52,037 bases of DNA from an uncultured Bacteroidales bacterium (GTDB taxonomy: Bacteria > Bacteroidota > Bacteroidia > Bacteroidales > Lentimicrobiaceae), in contig CALCQV010000051.1 of assembly GCA_937894795.1 (NCBI GenBank), positions 1-52,037 of the forward strand, in the 5' to 3' direction. Under the pieces are notes generated by a model. The model ran no database searches. It was given only the letters and a program-made list of their open reading frames with translations, and had not been told where the DNA came from. How positions within the stretch are numbered: position 1 is the stretch's first letter; every line of letters starts with the position of its first letter. This document shows positions 1 through 9,273 of the stretch, piece by piece. A program made the position numbers and the translations under genes.

Positions 1-128
1 GTCCTGAAGTCCATGTCGGCAACCCACATAGGTATCACATCTCCGGCTCCAAAAAAAATCTCACGTAAATCATACTTTACACTAGCGGTGTTGCTTCGCT
101 CAATAATCTCATCAAAGTTGTATTTCAT
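1..128 (-). CDS. PatB/MalY-type aminotransferase, N-terminal fragment
   Basis: Only the first 42 or so residues lie in the window; the gene runs off the left edge. The start is the ATG complementary to 126-128. The translation begins MKYNFDEIIERSNTASVKYD and continues to VIPMWVADMDFR. The last block (MWVADMDF) is the N-terminal signature of MalY/PatB-type fold-I PLP enzymes, which cleave cystathionine or cysteine C-S bonds. That family assignment comes from known family motifs; the catalytic lysine is outside the window. It is divergent from the gene at 352. Confidence 0.8.
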   Translation of the reverse strand, partial: MKYNFDEIIERSNTASVKYDLREIFFGAGDVIPMWVADMDFR

Positions 129-351
129 CAGTCAATAGCTCATTTAATCTATTAATATTCAGTCCCAGGCACATTCAACAGAACATTATCTCATCTGGAA
201 AGGTCAGGATTGGGAGAATTTACTGCTTTCTCAACTAATGGCAGCTCAACTTGTTAATTGAAAACTATTCCAAGAGTAGAGGATTGCAAAGTTCTTTAAT
301 ATTGGCACATTCTTCTTGTTTTATCTTAAATTTGTAATAAACAACACCTAT
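129..351. other. Divergent intergenic region
   Basis: This is the spacer between two divergently transcribed genes. I saw no exact TAnnTTTG box, no clear hairpin and no small gene in it. An in-frame TTG at 316 could extend the right-hand gene by 12 residues, but the ATG at 352 is the simpler start. Confidence 0.4.
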
Positions 352-3321
352 ATGAAGGTATCACCCTACGAACTCCTGTCACGGTTTTATTTTGACGATA
401 CAGCTTTTCACAGTTTAATGCGTAAGCGTATATATAAAGTATTGCTCATTGCAAGCAACTATGATTCCTTTATACTTGAAGGTGACGGTAGAATAGATGA
501 ACAGATTTTCAATGAATATGTTGCATTAAGCTTAAGATACCCACCCCAGTTTATTCAAGTCACATCAGAGCAGGAAGCCAGGAAAATTCTACAAACTGAA
601 AAGATTGACCTCATCATAACCATGCTTAGCATGGGCAAAAGCGAAACATTTGAGGTTGCACGAAGAATAAAAGCTGAATATGTCAATATTCCGTTGGTAG
701 TATTGACCTCATTCTCACGCGAGGTAACTTTGACCATTGCCAATGAAGACATCTCATCAATAAACTATGTATTCTGCTGGTTGGGCAATGCCGACTTGCT
801 ACTTGCCATAATAAAGCTGATTGAGGATCAGATGAATGCGGAAGATGATATCAAGACTGTGGGTGTTCAGGCATTGTTGCTTGTGGAAGATTCCATCAGA
901 TTTTATTCAAGCTATCTTCCCAACATGTATAAAATCATCTTTAAACAATCAAAGTCTTTTATGACTGAGGGGCTTAATGAGCATCAGATGATGTTGAGGA
1001 TGAGAGGACGGCCAAAGATACTCCTGGCCACTAATTACGAGCAGGCAATGCACTACTATGAAGAATACAAGAATAACCTGATTGGTATAATTACTGATGT
1101 CTCATACAAGACCAAAGGCATTGAAGATCCTGAAGCGGGGATAAGATTCATAAAAAAGGTAAAAAGTGAAGACGAATTTATTCCAATGCTGATGCAGTCG
1201 TCTGATTATTCCAGAAATGCAATTGCCCACGAATTACAAGTAGGATTTCTGCATAAGCTATCACCTACCTTATCGCATGAACTTCGCAATTTTATCATCC
1301 AGTTTTTTGCCTTTGGTGATTTCGTTTTTGTTGATCCAGATACGAAGAAGGAGGTGCATAGAGCTGCTGACCTTAAAACTCTGCAACAGATAATTTTTGA
1401 TATCCCCGATAAATCATTTGAATACCATGTTTACCGGAACCATATCTCAAAGTGGCTTTATGCCAGGGCACTCTTTCCATTGGCAGAACTATTCAGGGAT
1501 CTGCGGCCTGATGATTTCGACAACCTGGATGATATCAGACAATTTATTTTTGAAGCAATTGCAACTTTCAGGCTCAACAAGGCCAGAGGAATCATTGCCG
1601 AATTCAATCCTAAAAGTTTCGATGAATACCTTAGCTTTACCCGTGTAGGGCAGGGATCTATTGGCGGTAAAGCAAGAGGCCTTGCTTTTCTTGACTCTAT
1701 GCTGAAACGTAACCGGATGATAGATAAATGGCCGGGAGTTCTGTTGATTATTCCCAGAACAGTAGTGCTGGGTACTGATATCTTCGATGAATTTCTGGAA
1801 ATCAATAACCTATATCAAGTAGCCATCTCCGGAATCCCTGATGATGAGCTGCTTTTAAGATTTGTGAAATCCAAGCTACCTGATAAGTTACTAAACGACC
1901 TGAAGACATTTATAACAGTAGTCAAAAAACCTATTGCCGTGCGTTCTTCAAGTATGCTTGAAGATAGCTACTATCAGCCATTTGCCGGAATTTATGCCAC
2001 ATATATGGTTCCCAATTATCCTGATGATCCAGCACAAACATTAAGCAACTTAAGCATTGCCATAAAAAGTGTGTATGCTTCAGCCTTCTATAGTGAGTCA
2101 AAAGCCTATATGAAGAGCACTACACACGTTATTGATGAAGAGAAGATGGCTGTGGTTTTGCAGGAAGTTGCCGGAACTGCCTTTAACGACAGGTTTTATC
2201 CCTCTATATCAGGTGTTGCCCGCTCCATCAACTTTTACCCTGTAGAACCGGAACTGACGACCGATGGCACAGCTAATATCGCATTAGGACTAGGTAAATA
2301 TATTGTCGACGGCGGACTTTCATTACGATTCTCACCAAAATACCCGAAGAAAGTGTTACAACTTTCTAACCCTCAGATGGCACTTAAAGAGACTCAAAAC
2401 CACTTTTATGCGCTTAATCTCAAACCCGGCAGTTTCATTGTTTCCATTGATGATGGTTGCAACCTGTTGAAGCTGGATATTAAGGAGGCCGAGAAGGACA
2501 AGGCTCTTAAGCACATTGTCAGCACATTTGATTTTGAAAACCAGATTATCAAAGATGGAATGCTTTCAGAAGGAAAGCGAATCATTTCTTTTTCCAATAT
2601 CCTGAACCATAATGTGGTTCCCATGGCTGATATACTGCTCAATGTGCTTGAAACTGGACAAAAAGAGATGGGCAAACCGGTTGAGATTGAATTTGCAGTT
2701 GATTTAAATTCCACTGATAACGGTTTGTATGTTTTCAATCTACTGCAAATCAGGCCTATTGTTGACCCACGCGAAGAACTTGAAGTGAGTTTAAGTGAAA
2801 TAAAAAATACAGATACCATTCTTTTTGCCAATAATGCATTAGGAAATGGAATAATCAAAGGTATCAGAGATATCATTTACATCAGGCCGGAGAACTTCCA
2901 TTCAAGTGACAATGCCAAAATAGCGCAATTAATTTCTGAGCTCAACAATGAGTTCCTCCAAAGCAACAGTAATTATATTCTGATTGGACCGGGACGTTGG
3001 GGTTCAAGTGATCCCTGGTTAGGTATCCCTGTTAAATGGGCACAAATTTCTGCCGCCCGTGTAATAATTGAGTCGGGATTAAAAGATTATAGAATCGATC
3101 CCAGCCAGGGTACACATTTCTTTCAGAACCTTACTTCCTTCAGGGTGGGCTATTTCACAATAAATCCATTTATGAACGACGGGTATTATGATGTTGATTT
3201 CCTCAACGCCCAGCCTGCGTTATACGAAGATAAGTACATACGTCATGTGAGGTTTGAAAAGCAATGTACAGTGATGATAGATGGAGTCAAGAACCAGGGT
3301 GTGATTTTAAAACCCAAATAG
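352..3321 (+). CDS. Receiver-like / PEP-synthase-type (PPDK_N) hybrid protein
   Basis: A 989-residue protein. The first 290 or so residues look like two response-regulator-like domains: KVLLIASNYDSF... then DLIITMLSM, and ALLLVEDS... then GIITDVS. From about residue 425 it has the ATP-grasp nucleotide-binding part of PEP synthase/pyruvate phosphate dikinase, with GQGSIGGKARGL at about 425-440, KPIAVRSSSMLEDS at about 525-540 and LLQIRPIVDP near 800. A C-terminal block with GPGRWGSSDPWLGIP follows at about 875-890. No swivelling phosphohistidine domain or PEP-binding TIM barrel is visible, so this is unlikely to be a complete PEP synthase. The family recurs in Bacteroidota; its reaction is not established to my knowledge. 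I chose the ATG at 352 over the upstream TTG at 316. Confidence 0.8.
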   Translation: MKVSPYELLSRFYFDDTAFHSLMRKRIYKVLLIASNYDSFILEGDGRIDEQIFNEYVALSLRYPPQFIQVTSEQEARKILQTEKIDLIITMLSMGKSETFEVARRIKAEYVNIPLVVLTSFSREVTLTIANEDISSINYVFCWLGNADLLLAIIKLIEDQMNAEDDIKTVGVQALLLVEDSIRFYSSYLPNMYKIIFKQSKSFMTEGLNEHQMMLRMRGRPKILLATNYEQAMHYYEEYKNNLIGIITDVSYKTKGIEDPEAGIRFIKKVKSEDEFIPMLMQSSDYSRNAIAHELQVGFLHKLSPTLSHELRNFIIQFFAFGDFVFVDPDTKKEVHRAADLKTLQQIIFDIPDKSFEYHVYRNHISKWLYARALFPLAELFRDLRPDDFDNLDDIRQFIFEAIATFRLNKARGIIAEFNPKSFDEYLSFTRVGQGSIGGKARGLAFLDSMLKRNRMIDKWPGVLLIIPRTVVLGTDIFDEFLEINNLYQVAISGIPDDELLLRFVKSKLPDKLLNDLKTFITVVKKPIAVRSSSMLEDSYYQPFAGIYATYMVPNYPDDPAQTLSNLSIAIKSVYASAFYSESKAYMKSTTHVIDEEKMAVVLQEVAGTAFNDRFYPSISGVARSINFYPVEPELTTDGTANIALGLGKYIVDGGLSLRFSPKYPKKVLQLSNPQMALKETQNHFYALNLKPGSFIVSIDDGCNLLKLDIKEAEKDKALKHIVSTFDFENQIIKDGMLSEGKRIISFSNILNHNVVPMADILLNVLETGQKEMGKPVEIEFAVDLNSTDNGLYVFNLLQIRPIVDPREELEVSLSEIKNTDTILFANNALGNGIIKGIRDIIYIRPENFHSSDNAKIAQLISELNNEFLQSNSNYILIGPGRWGSSDPWLGIPVKWAQISAARVIIESGLKDYRIDPSQGTHFFQNLTSFRVGYFTINPFMNDGYYDVDFLNAQPALYEDKYIRHVRFEKQCTVMIDGVKNQGVILKPK

Positions 3322-3342
3322 GTCATTAAATCGACACGATTT

Positions 3343-4209
3343 TCAATCCGTTGAATCTGAGCATGCCTCCCGAAGTCGAATAATTTCTTCTTGCTTTATA
3401 GGGTCTCCATCACCTAAGGTTAAGTAAGAAAGCAATTCAAACATCTTGTCAATAATTTCAGTAGGTGTCAGTGGGATAAAAAAATTCTCCTGCAAAGGAA
3501 ACTTCAATCGCCTGAGCAATACTGACAGCTCTTCTTTAGTAAACACACCACCGCCATTCTCGGGATTAATACAAAACTTGATACGGTGTGCCTTATCAAC
3601 TGAAGATTCCATCCAGGCCATAAAATAACGGTCACCGGGAAGAAGCAGGCCGTGTAAAGGCATTCCAAGGCTTTGAGCAAGAAGAGTGTAAAGGATACCA
3701 ATTGAAATGGAATATCCCTTTTTTGTTTCGAGCAGGTTATTGAGAAACAGGTATCTTGCTTCACTTTCTCTCCTGTCGGGAATTGAGAACTTATGATGCT
3801 CGAATAGGATATGGTTTAGAACTTTGATCTTTTCAAGAGCAGTCAGATTTTCATTGATCTCAATCCACACATCCTTCTTGATCTGAAACAGCTCTTCCCT
3901 GATAGAATCTACTTTTAAGCTTGGGTAATGATATTTCGTAAACAGAATATAACCTTCCATTAAATCATGGTCCTTTAGATGCACCCATTTAGCAAGGTCG
4001 AAATGAAGTTGATTGAATTGTATTTTATGAATAATATCTTCAATTCTTTGTTGTATCACAACGTCGAAGGTATTCTCCCATGCATTTTCCAATAAGGGTA
4101 CAGCAGGTGTTCCAATATGGAATATCTGTTCTTTCACTTTTGCAAAAGAAGTATCATCTGGTTCATCTATCAAGCTTATCAATGCTTGCAGTTCTGAATC
4201 ATCACCCAT
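3343..4209 (-). CDS. SirB1 / transglutaminase-like family protein
   Basis: A 288-residue protein convergent with the previous gene, 21 bp apart. The central block ARYLFLNNLLETKKGYSISIG, followed by LGMPLHGLLLPGDRYFM and FCINPENGGGVFTKEEL, matches the transglutaminase-like core of the SirB1 family. Residues 1-70 resemble HEAT-like helices. No signal peptide is seen, so it should be cytoplasmic. A catalytic Cys in the usual place is not evident, so enzymatic activity is uncertain. It lies 95 bp downstream of the nucleoside phosphorylase gene on the same strand and may be cotranscribed with it. Confidence 0.75.
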   Translation of the reverse strand: MGDDSELQALISLIDEPDDTSFAKVKEQIFHIGTPAVPLLENAWENTFDVVIQQRIEDIIHKIQFNQLHFDLAKWVHLKDHDLMEGYILFTKYHYPSLKVDSIREELFQIKKDVWIEINENLTALEKIKVLNHILFEHHKFSIPDRRESEARYLFLNNLLETKKGYSISIGILYTLLAQSLGMPLHGLLLPGDRYFMAWMESSVDKAHRIKFCINPENGGGVFTKEELSVLLRRLKFPLQENFFIPLTPTEIIDKMFELLSYLTLGDGDPIKQEEIIRLREACSDSTD

Positions 4210-4304
4210 TATTGGTCATTTTATCCCGTTTACTACTATCACTTCAACAATTGAACGATCAGTTTTATTGCAAATGGTGAACTTAATGATGCAATTAATT
4301 CACT

Positions 4305-5186
4305 TTAATCCTTCAAAAGGCTCAACCTGTCAAGTACTTTAACAATCAGTTGCTCCATAAATACCTTGTATTTAGAGCTATGCGTTTTATCCACCCTGTT
4401 GGCAACTATATTTGTCAATGTCAGGGTATTATGGCCAAGCATTTTGCCTAATCCATAGAGTGCCGAAGTCTCCATTTCAAAGTTAACTATCTTCTTACCA
4501 TGATAATCATATAACTGAAGCGAGTTGTTAAGATCAGGAAGGTATGTACGCAGTCTTAATTGCCGACCTTGAGGGCCATAGAAACCGGGTGCAGTGGCAG
4601 TTATACCCTTTATGAAACCATCACCAAGATATTGCAACAGGTAACTGCTTCCTTCAACAAAATAAGGCTTGGGAAGTATGGATGGCCATGCCGATTGACT
4701 TATGAAAGCTTCTGTCATTTCATGGTTCATGACCTTATCGAGATTACGGTAATAGTATAACATTCCATCAAGCCCAACACCATGTGTGGAAACAACAGTG
4801 GAATCAGGTGATATGCCCGGCTGCAGGCCTCCTGATGTGCCAATTCTTACAATATTGAGTGAAGTGCGTTCATCTTTGACCACTCTTTCTTTCAAGTCAA
4901 TGTTAAACAAAGCATCTATCTCATTCATCACTATGTCAATGTTATCGGTTCCCATACCTGTAGAGAGCACTGAGATGTGCATATCCCTGTAATAACCGGT
5001 ATGGGTGATGATTTCCCGGTTTTGGCGTTTCACATCTATTCTGTCAAAGTGTTCAGAAACCATACTAACCCTACTCGGATCACCTACCAGTATTATGTTT
5101 CGTGCCAATTCTCCGGGTAACAGGTTTAAGTGGTATACACTTCCGTCGGTATTCAGTATCAATTCAGATTCTTCAAGGTATGCCAT
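4305..5186 (-). CDS. Nucleoside (uridine-type) phosphorylase
   Basis: A 293-residue cytoplasmic enzyme of the PNP/UDP phosphorylase superfamily, which splits nucleosides with phosphate into base and ribose-1-phosphate. Visible motifs are LVGDPSRVSMV near the N-terminus (phosphate-binding region), IGTSGGLQPGI at about residue 115 and NFEMETSALYGLGKML at about 236, where the Glu-Met-Glu binds ribose. The closest known relatives are uridine phosphorylases, but substrate cannot be fixed by eye. Start is the ATG at 5186. It is divergent from the usp gene. Confidence 0.85.
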   Translation of the reverse strand: MAYLEESELILNTDGSVYHLNLLPGELARNIILVGDPSRVSMVSEHFDRIDVKRQNREIITHTGYYRDMHISVLSTGMGTDNIDIVMNEIDALFNIDLKERVVKDERTSLNIVRIGTSGGLQPGISPDSTVVSTHGVGLDGMLYYYRNLDKVMNHEMTEAFISQSAWPSILPKPYFVEGSSYLLQYLGDGFIKGITATAPGFYGPQGRQLRLRTYLPDLNNSLQLYDYHGKKIVNFEMETSALYGLGKMLGHNTLTLTNIVANRVDKTHSSKYKVFMEQLIVKVLDRLSLLKD

Positions 5187-5198
5187 TTCAATTAGATA

Positions 5199-5230
5199 TT
5201 TGTTATAAGGCCTATATTTGAGTAATTTTG
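5199..5230 (+). promoter_or_regulatory. Bacteroidota-type promoter for the UspA gene
   Basis: TTTG at 5199-5202 is separated by 20 bp from TAATTTTG at 5223-5230. This fits the Bacteroidota sigma-ABfr pattern (TTTG, 19-21 bp, TAnnTTTG). Transcription should start near 5237, about 28 bp before the ATG at 5265. A second TAnnTTTG box (TATATTTG) sits at 5213-5220. This is the best-spaced promoter I found in the window. Confidence 0.7.
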
Positions 5231-5264
5231 CCCATTAAGTGCAAAGATAAATTAAACATCCATC

Positions 5265-6143
5265 ATGAACAATATACTTGTAGCTTATGACTTCGACCGG
5301 CAATCAGAAGCTGCACTTCAGCAGGCAGTAAATCTTGCAAGAATCACAAAGTGTAAGATTACATTATTATATGTGCATGATACTGCCGGACTTCTGACCG
5401 GTATATTCTCTGACATCAATGATGAAGCCAAATTGGAGAAAGTCAATGATCATCTGGATGTTGTAGCTGCCAGAGTGAGTCTGCACGAAGGCATACCTGT
5501 AGAAGCATCACTGCAGAAAGGACGGATATCCTCAACCATTAACAGGGTTGCCCGTGATATAAAAGCAAGCTTCATTGTTATGGGCACCAGGAGTTCCGAT
5601 AATTCTGATCCTGTTGGAAAGCGAATGATGGGCACCAATACCTCAAGAGTTATCAGGTCGGCGCCTTGTCCGGTTATCACCATCAATGGATTTGACCACT
5701 ACAATGGTTGTCGGTCAATACTATTGCCGATGGACCTCACCAAAGTCACTACACAAAAAGTTGGCTGGGCCATTGATATTGCTAAGCTATATTGTGCCGG
5801 CATAAGGGCCGTTTCTGCACTCTGGTCAGTTAATGACCCTAAAATCGTTAACAAACTGTCCAATCTAATGGAAAAAGTAAAAGCAGAGATTGAAAATGCC
5901 GGAATAGTATGTGAAACTGAAATCATCAAAACGCCGGCAGGTGAAAAAACACATGTTCCTGCTCTTCTTGAATATGCCGAAACAAAAGGCGATATTGACC
6001 TGATAGTCATTATGACACAGCAGGAATTTTCAATTATTGAATTCTTTATCGGCTCCAATGCCCAGGAGTTCATACGCAGTTCTGAAATCCCGGTAGTCTC
6101 GATTGTTCCTGATGAGACTGGCTTTAAATCCATGTTGCCATAA
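5265..6143 (+). CDS. Universal stress protein, two UspA domains
   Basis: A 292-residue soluble protein made of two UspA folds, about 1-145 and 150-292. Domain 1 starts NILVAYDFDRQSEAAL and carries the ATP-binding signature VMGTRSSDNSDPVGKRMMGTN, then CPVITI. Domain 2 (SILLPMDLTKVT...) ends with IGSNAQEFIRSSEIPVVSIVP, a more degenerate version of the same loop, so nucleotide binding is likelier in domain 1. Tandem UspA proteins are usual in this phylum. The ATG is preceded by a good promoter, and cinA follows 57 bp downstream. Confidence 0.9.
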   Translation: MNNILVAYDFDRQSEAALQQAVNLARITKCKITLLYVHDTAGLLTGIFSDINDEAKLEKVNDHLDVVAARVSLHEGIPVEASLQKGRISSTINRVARDIKASFIVMGTRSSDNSDPVGKRMMGTNTSRVIRSAPCPVITINGFDHYNGCRSILLPMDLTKVTTQKVGWAIDIAKLYCAGIRAVSALWSVNDPKIVNKLSNLMEKVKAEIENAGIVCETEIIKTPAGEKTHVPALLEYAETKGDIDLIVIMTQQEFSIIEFFIGSNAQEFIRSSEIPVVSIVPDETGFKSMLP

Positions 6144-6200
6144 ACTTCAGGCTATACTAATCAAGAATACTTACTAATTGAATGACCAAAAACACTATCG

Positions 6201-7442
6201 ATGAAATCTGAAATTATTTCAATAGGCGATGAACTGCTTATTGGTCAGGTAGTCAATACCAATTCTGCCTGGATGGCACAGGAATTAAATAAAGTAGGCA
6301 TTTCAGTCATCCGCATCACTTCTATTGCAGATGATCATGCTGATATTATCAAGGCACTGGATGAAGCATCAGAGCGTGCCGATATCATTCTAATGACCGG
6401 TGGATTGGGGCCAACCAAGGATGATATTACCAAACTTGCCCTGTGTGATTACTTTAATTCACCCCTGGTATTTGATCAGCCCTCACTTGACAATATTCAG
6501 CGTATATTCACTTTACGTGGATATACTATGAATGAGATCAACAGAAAGCAGGCTGAAATACCGGCATGTGCCGAGGCCTTGGTGAATATTCATGGAACAG
6601 CTCCGGGAATGGCGTTCAGGCTTAATAATAAAGTATATTTCTCACTTCCCGGCGTTCCCTTTGAAATGAAGGCATTGATGTCAGACCACATCATTCCGAT
6701 GCTTCAAAAAATGAGTGACAAGGTGATTATTCATAAAACAATCCTGACGCAAGGTGTTGGAGAATCATTTCTGGCCGATAAAATAGAGGAATGGGAACTG
6801 TCGTTACCGTCATATATCAAATTGGCATATTTGCCTCAGCCAGGGATGGTCAGATTAAGACTTTCAGCTACCGGTACTTCAAAAGAAATCCTCCAAAAAG
6901 AGGTTGACATTTTCATTGAACAACTTTATTCCCTGATACCTGAATATATTTTCGGTGAAGATGATGACAATCTGGAAACTGTTGTAGGGCAAATATTGAA
7001 AGAAAAAAATCACACCCTCTCAACAGCCGAAAGCTGCACAGGAGGATATATAGCTCATTTGATTACATCAATACCCGGAAGTTCATCTTACTTTAACGGA
7101 TCGTTAGTAACATATTCCAACCAGTCGAAAGTACAAACACTCAATGTAAATCCTCATACTCTTGAGCAGTTTGGGGCGGTAAGTGGCGAAACAGTGATTG
7201 AGATGGCCGAAGGTGTAAAGAAGGTTTTTTCAACTGATTGTTCCATTGCTGTTTCTGGTATAGCCGGACCTGATGGGGGCACTCCTGATAAACCGGTTGG
7301 AACCGTTTGGATAGCTGTTTCTGTACCCAATAAGGAAATACAGGTAAAGAAGTTCCATTTTGGAGAACACCGCGTAAGAAACATCCGCCGAAGTGCCCTT
7401 GCCGCTCTTGATATGCTCCGAAAACAGTTGATGAATGATTGA
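6201..7442 (+). CDS. cinA: CinA: competence/damage-inducible protein A
   Basis: A 413-residue protein of standard length. The N-terminal MoCF-type domain (1-170) shows SIGDELLIGQVVNTNS and TGGLGPTKDD. The C-terminal amidase domain (about 255-413) shows TAESCTGGYIAHLITSIPGSSSYFNGSLVTYSN and SGIAGPDGGTPDKPVGTVW, typical of NMN/nicotinamide-nucleotide amidohydrolases. From family knowledge, the two domains act as ADP-ribose pyrophosphatase and NMN deamidase in pyridine nucleotide salvage. Start is the ATG at 6201. Confidence 0.95.
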   Translation: MKSEIISIGDELLIGQVVNTNSAWMAQELNKVGISVIRITSIADDHADIIKALDEASERADIILMTGGLGPTKDDITKLALCDYFNSPLVFDQPSLDNIQRIFTLRGYTMNEINRKQAEIPACAEALVNIHGTAPGMAFRLNNKVYFSLPGVPFEMKALMSDHIIPMLQKMSDKVIIHKTILTQGVGESFLADKIEEWELSLPSYIKLAYLPQPGMVRLRLSATGTSKEILQKEVDIFIEQLYSLIPEYIFGEDDDNLETVVGQILKEKNHTLSTAESCTGGYIAHLITSIPGSSSYFNGSLVTYSNQSKVQTLNVNPHTLEQFGAVSGETVIEMAEGVKKVFSTDCSIAVSGIAGPDGGTPDKPVGTVWIAVSVPNKEIQVKKFHFGEHRVRNIRRSALAALDMLRKQLMND

Positions 7443-7641
7443 AAAGGCACTCTAAACCTGTACTTTACCTGCCATATCCACTTCGTTTAATTTGAACCTG
7501 AAGTATCAAACCTTTTTAAAGAAACTGTTATTCAATCATTTAATTGTATTGGAAAAGTCTCTAATTTAGCATCTCCAAACTTTCAAGCCGAGTGCAAGCT
7601 GCATTGCATTCAACAATAATAACTTAATACAAGCAGGTTCC

Positions 7642-9273
7642 ATGTCATCCGATCATATATCCTCCCAGCCTGACACAACCGGTAATAAAGAATACGGCAC
7701 TGTTTCATTTAACACCATTTGCAATCTGTGTTCATTAGGTTGTGCAATAAACTTAACTTTTGAACAGAATGAAATTGTTGGTATTAAAGGAGCAAATGGA
7801 CTTATTAATGATAATGGAAGGATTTGCAATCAGCCTTTGTTTGGGTACAAGGCTGTTACGAAAGGAAATAGAATAACAACACCTCTGCTTAGAAAAAATG
7901 GCAGATTGGAACCTGTTGACTGGGATGAAGCTTTTAATGTTTTGCATGATAAGGTAGTCAACGGTGATCCCCGCGAGAAGGCTTTCTTTGCAGGAGCGCG
8001 TCTTACCAATGAAGAGCAGTATCTGGTAATGAAGTTAAGCAGGGCATGTGCATACTCTAACAACATAGGCAGTTTCCATTATCTGGGCCGTGGTACCGGT
8101 TATACTAAACTCTCCCGGGCAAATATCCCATTCGCCGAACTTACGGAAGCAGGCATAATATACATCATTGGTTCAGAGGTTGAGAGTGATAATCCAATGG
8201 CTGCTTACTTCATCTTCAATAACCAACAAGAGCTTAAAATACCGGTCGAATTTATTACCCTCGATCCTCAAAGTAAACTGATTGACAAAGCCGATAAACA
8301 CCTGGTTATAAAATCATACTTCCACTTTATTAAAGCGGTAAATCATTACATTGTCAGTCATGAGCTTGAGGATAAGGTGTATATAAATAATCTTGTTGAA
8401 AATTTTGAAGATTATAAAAAGACTCTCCTGTCGCTCAATATCAATGACCTACAGATTGCATCAGGTGTAAGTGGTGAAATAATAGAAAAGTTTGCTCTTG
8501 AATATCTACGGGAGCCTAAGGCTGTTCTTGTTTTCTCTGAAAACAACTTGTCGGGGCATACTTGTGGTGAAATATTCAATCTTGCACTGCTTACCGGAAA
8601 GCATGGAAGAACAGGTGCCGGACTGATGTTGCTCAAGGAGAATAACAATTCACATGGATTGCATGACATTGGAGTAATGTGGAATCTTGGCCCCGGAGCC
8701 ACCCCGTGGGATGATCCTTTTCAGAGGAGTACAATTCAGTTTCATTGGCGCTCAAATGACCTGCCTGTAGATAAAGGATGTACATTTCATACATTAAGCG
8801 ATTCCGGCTACAGGTCACTCTTTATATTTGGCGAAGACCCTATTGGTTGTGCAATTGATAAAGACCGCATAAAAAGCATGCTTGCCAAAAGCAGCTTTAT
8901 AATGGTGCAGGATTATACTTTAACGGAAACAGCCAAATTGGCGAACCTTGTTTTACCGGCATCATTTCCTTATGAAACAGGTGGAACATTTACCAACTGC
9001 CAACGCGTAATACAAAAAGTGGACAAAAGAACCAAAAGCCCATTAACCTATGATTCATGGAAACAGTTAGAAGAGCTGTTGTCACTTAGTGGTTACGACC
9101 GGTTTGAAACCATTGATGATGTAACCTTTGAAATTGCATCATTACTGCCCAAGTTCTGTACAAGCAGTAAATTATTGTTTAAGGTTAATGACAACGATAA
9201 TTACAACCCGCTATTCAACGCAGGTGCCGATTCTATTCGTTATATAGCTGCAAAATCAGGTTTAAAATCCTGA
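7642..9273 (+). CDS. Molybdopterin oxidoreductase / NuoG-like protein (orphan)
   Basis: A 543-residue member of the molybdopterin oxidoreductase superfamily. CNLCSLGC at about residues 27-34 and a fourth Cys in GRIC near 62 would hold one [4Fe-4S] cluster. Then come GRLEPVDWDEAF and the cofactor-domain blocks IGSEVESDNPMAAYF and GKHGRTGAGLMLL. The position where formate dehydrogenases carry catalytic Cys or Sec lacks such a residue (GRGTGYTKLSR), which resembles NuoG. The terminal dinucleotide-binding domain is missing or very short. No partner flavoprotein or other Fe-S subunit is adjacent, so the substrate and electron partner are unknown. Its 3' end overlaps the convergent ltaE gene by 34 bp. 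Confidence 0.8.
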   Translation: MSSDHISSQPDTTGNKEYGTVSFNTICNLCSLGCAINLTFEQNEIVGIKGANGLINDNGRICNQPLFGYKAVTKGNRITTPLLRKNGRLEPVDWDEAFNVLHDKVVNGDPREKAFFAGARLTNEEQYLVMKLSRACAYSNNIGSFHYLGRGTGYTKLSRANIPFAELTEAGIIYIIGSEVESDNPMAAYFIFNNQQELKIPVEFITLDPQSKLIDKADKHLVIKSYFHFIKAVNHYIVSHELEDKVYINNLVENFEDYKKTLLSLNINDLQIASGVSGEIIEKFALEYLREPKAVLVFSENNLSGHTCGEIFNLALLTGKHGRTGAGLMLLKENNNSHGLHDIGVMWNLGPGATPWDDPFQRSTIQFHWRSNDLPVDKGCTFHTLSDSGYRSLFIFGEDPIGCAIDKDRIKSMLAKSSFIMVQDYTLTETAKLANLVLPASFPYETGGTFTNCQRVIQKVDKRTKSPLTYDSWKQLEELLSLSGYDRFETIDDVTFEIASLLPKFCTSSKLLFKVNDNDNYNPLFNAGADSIRYIAAKSGLKS

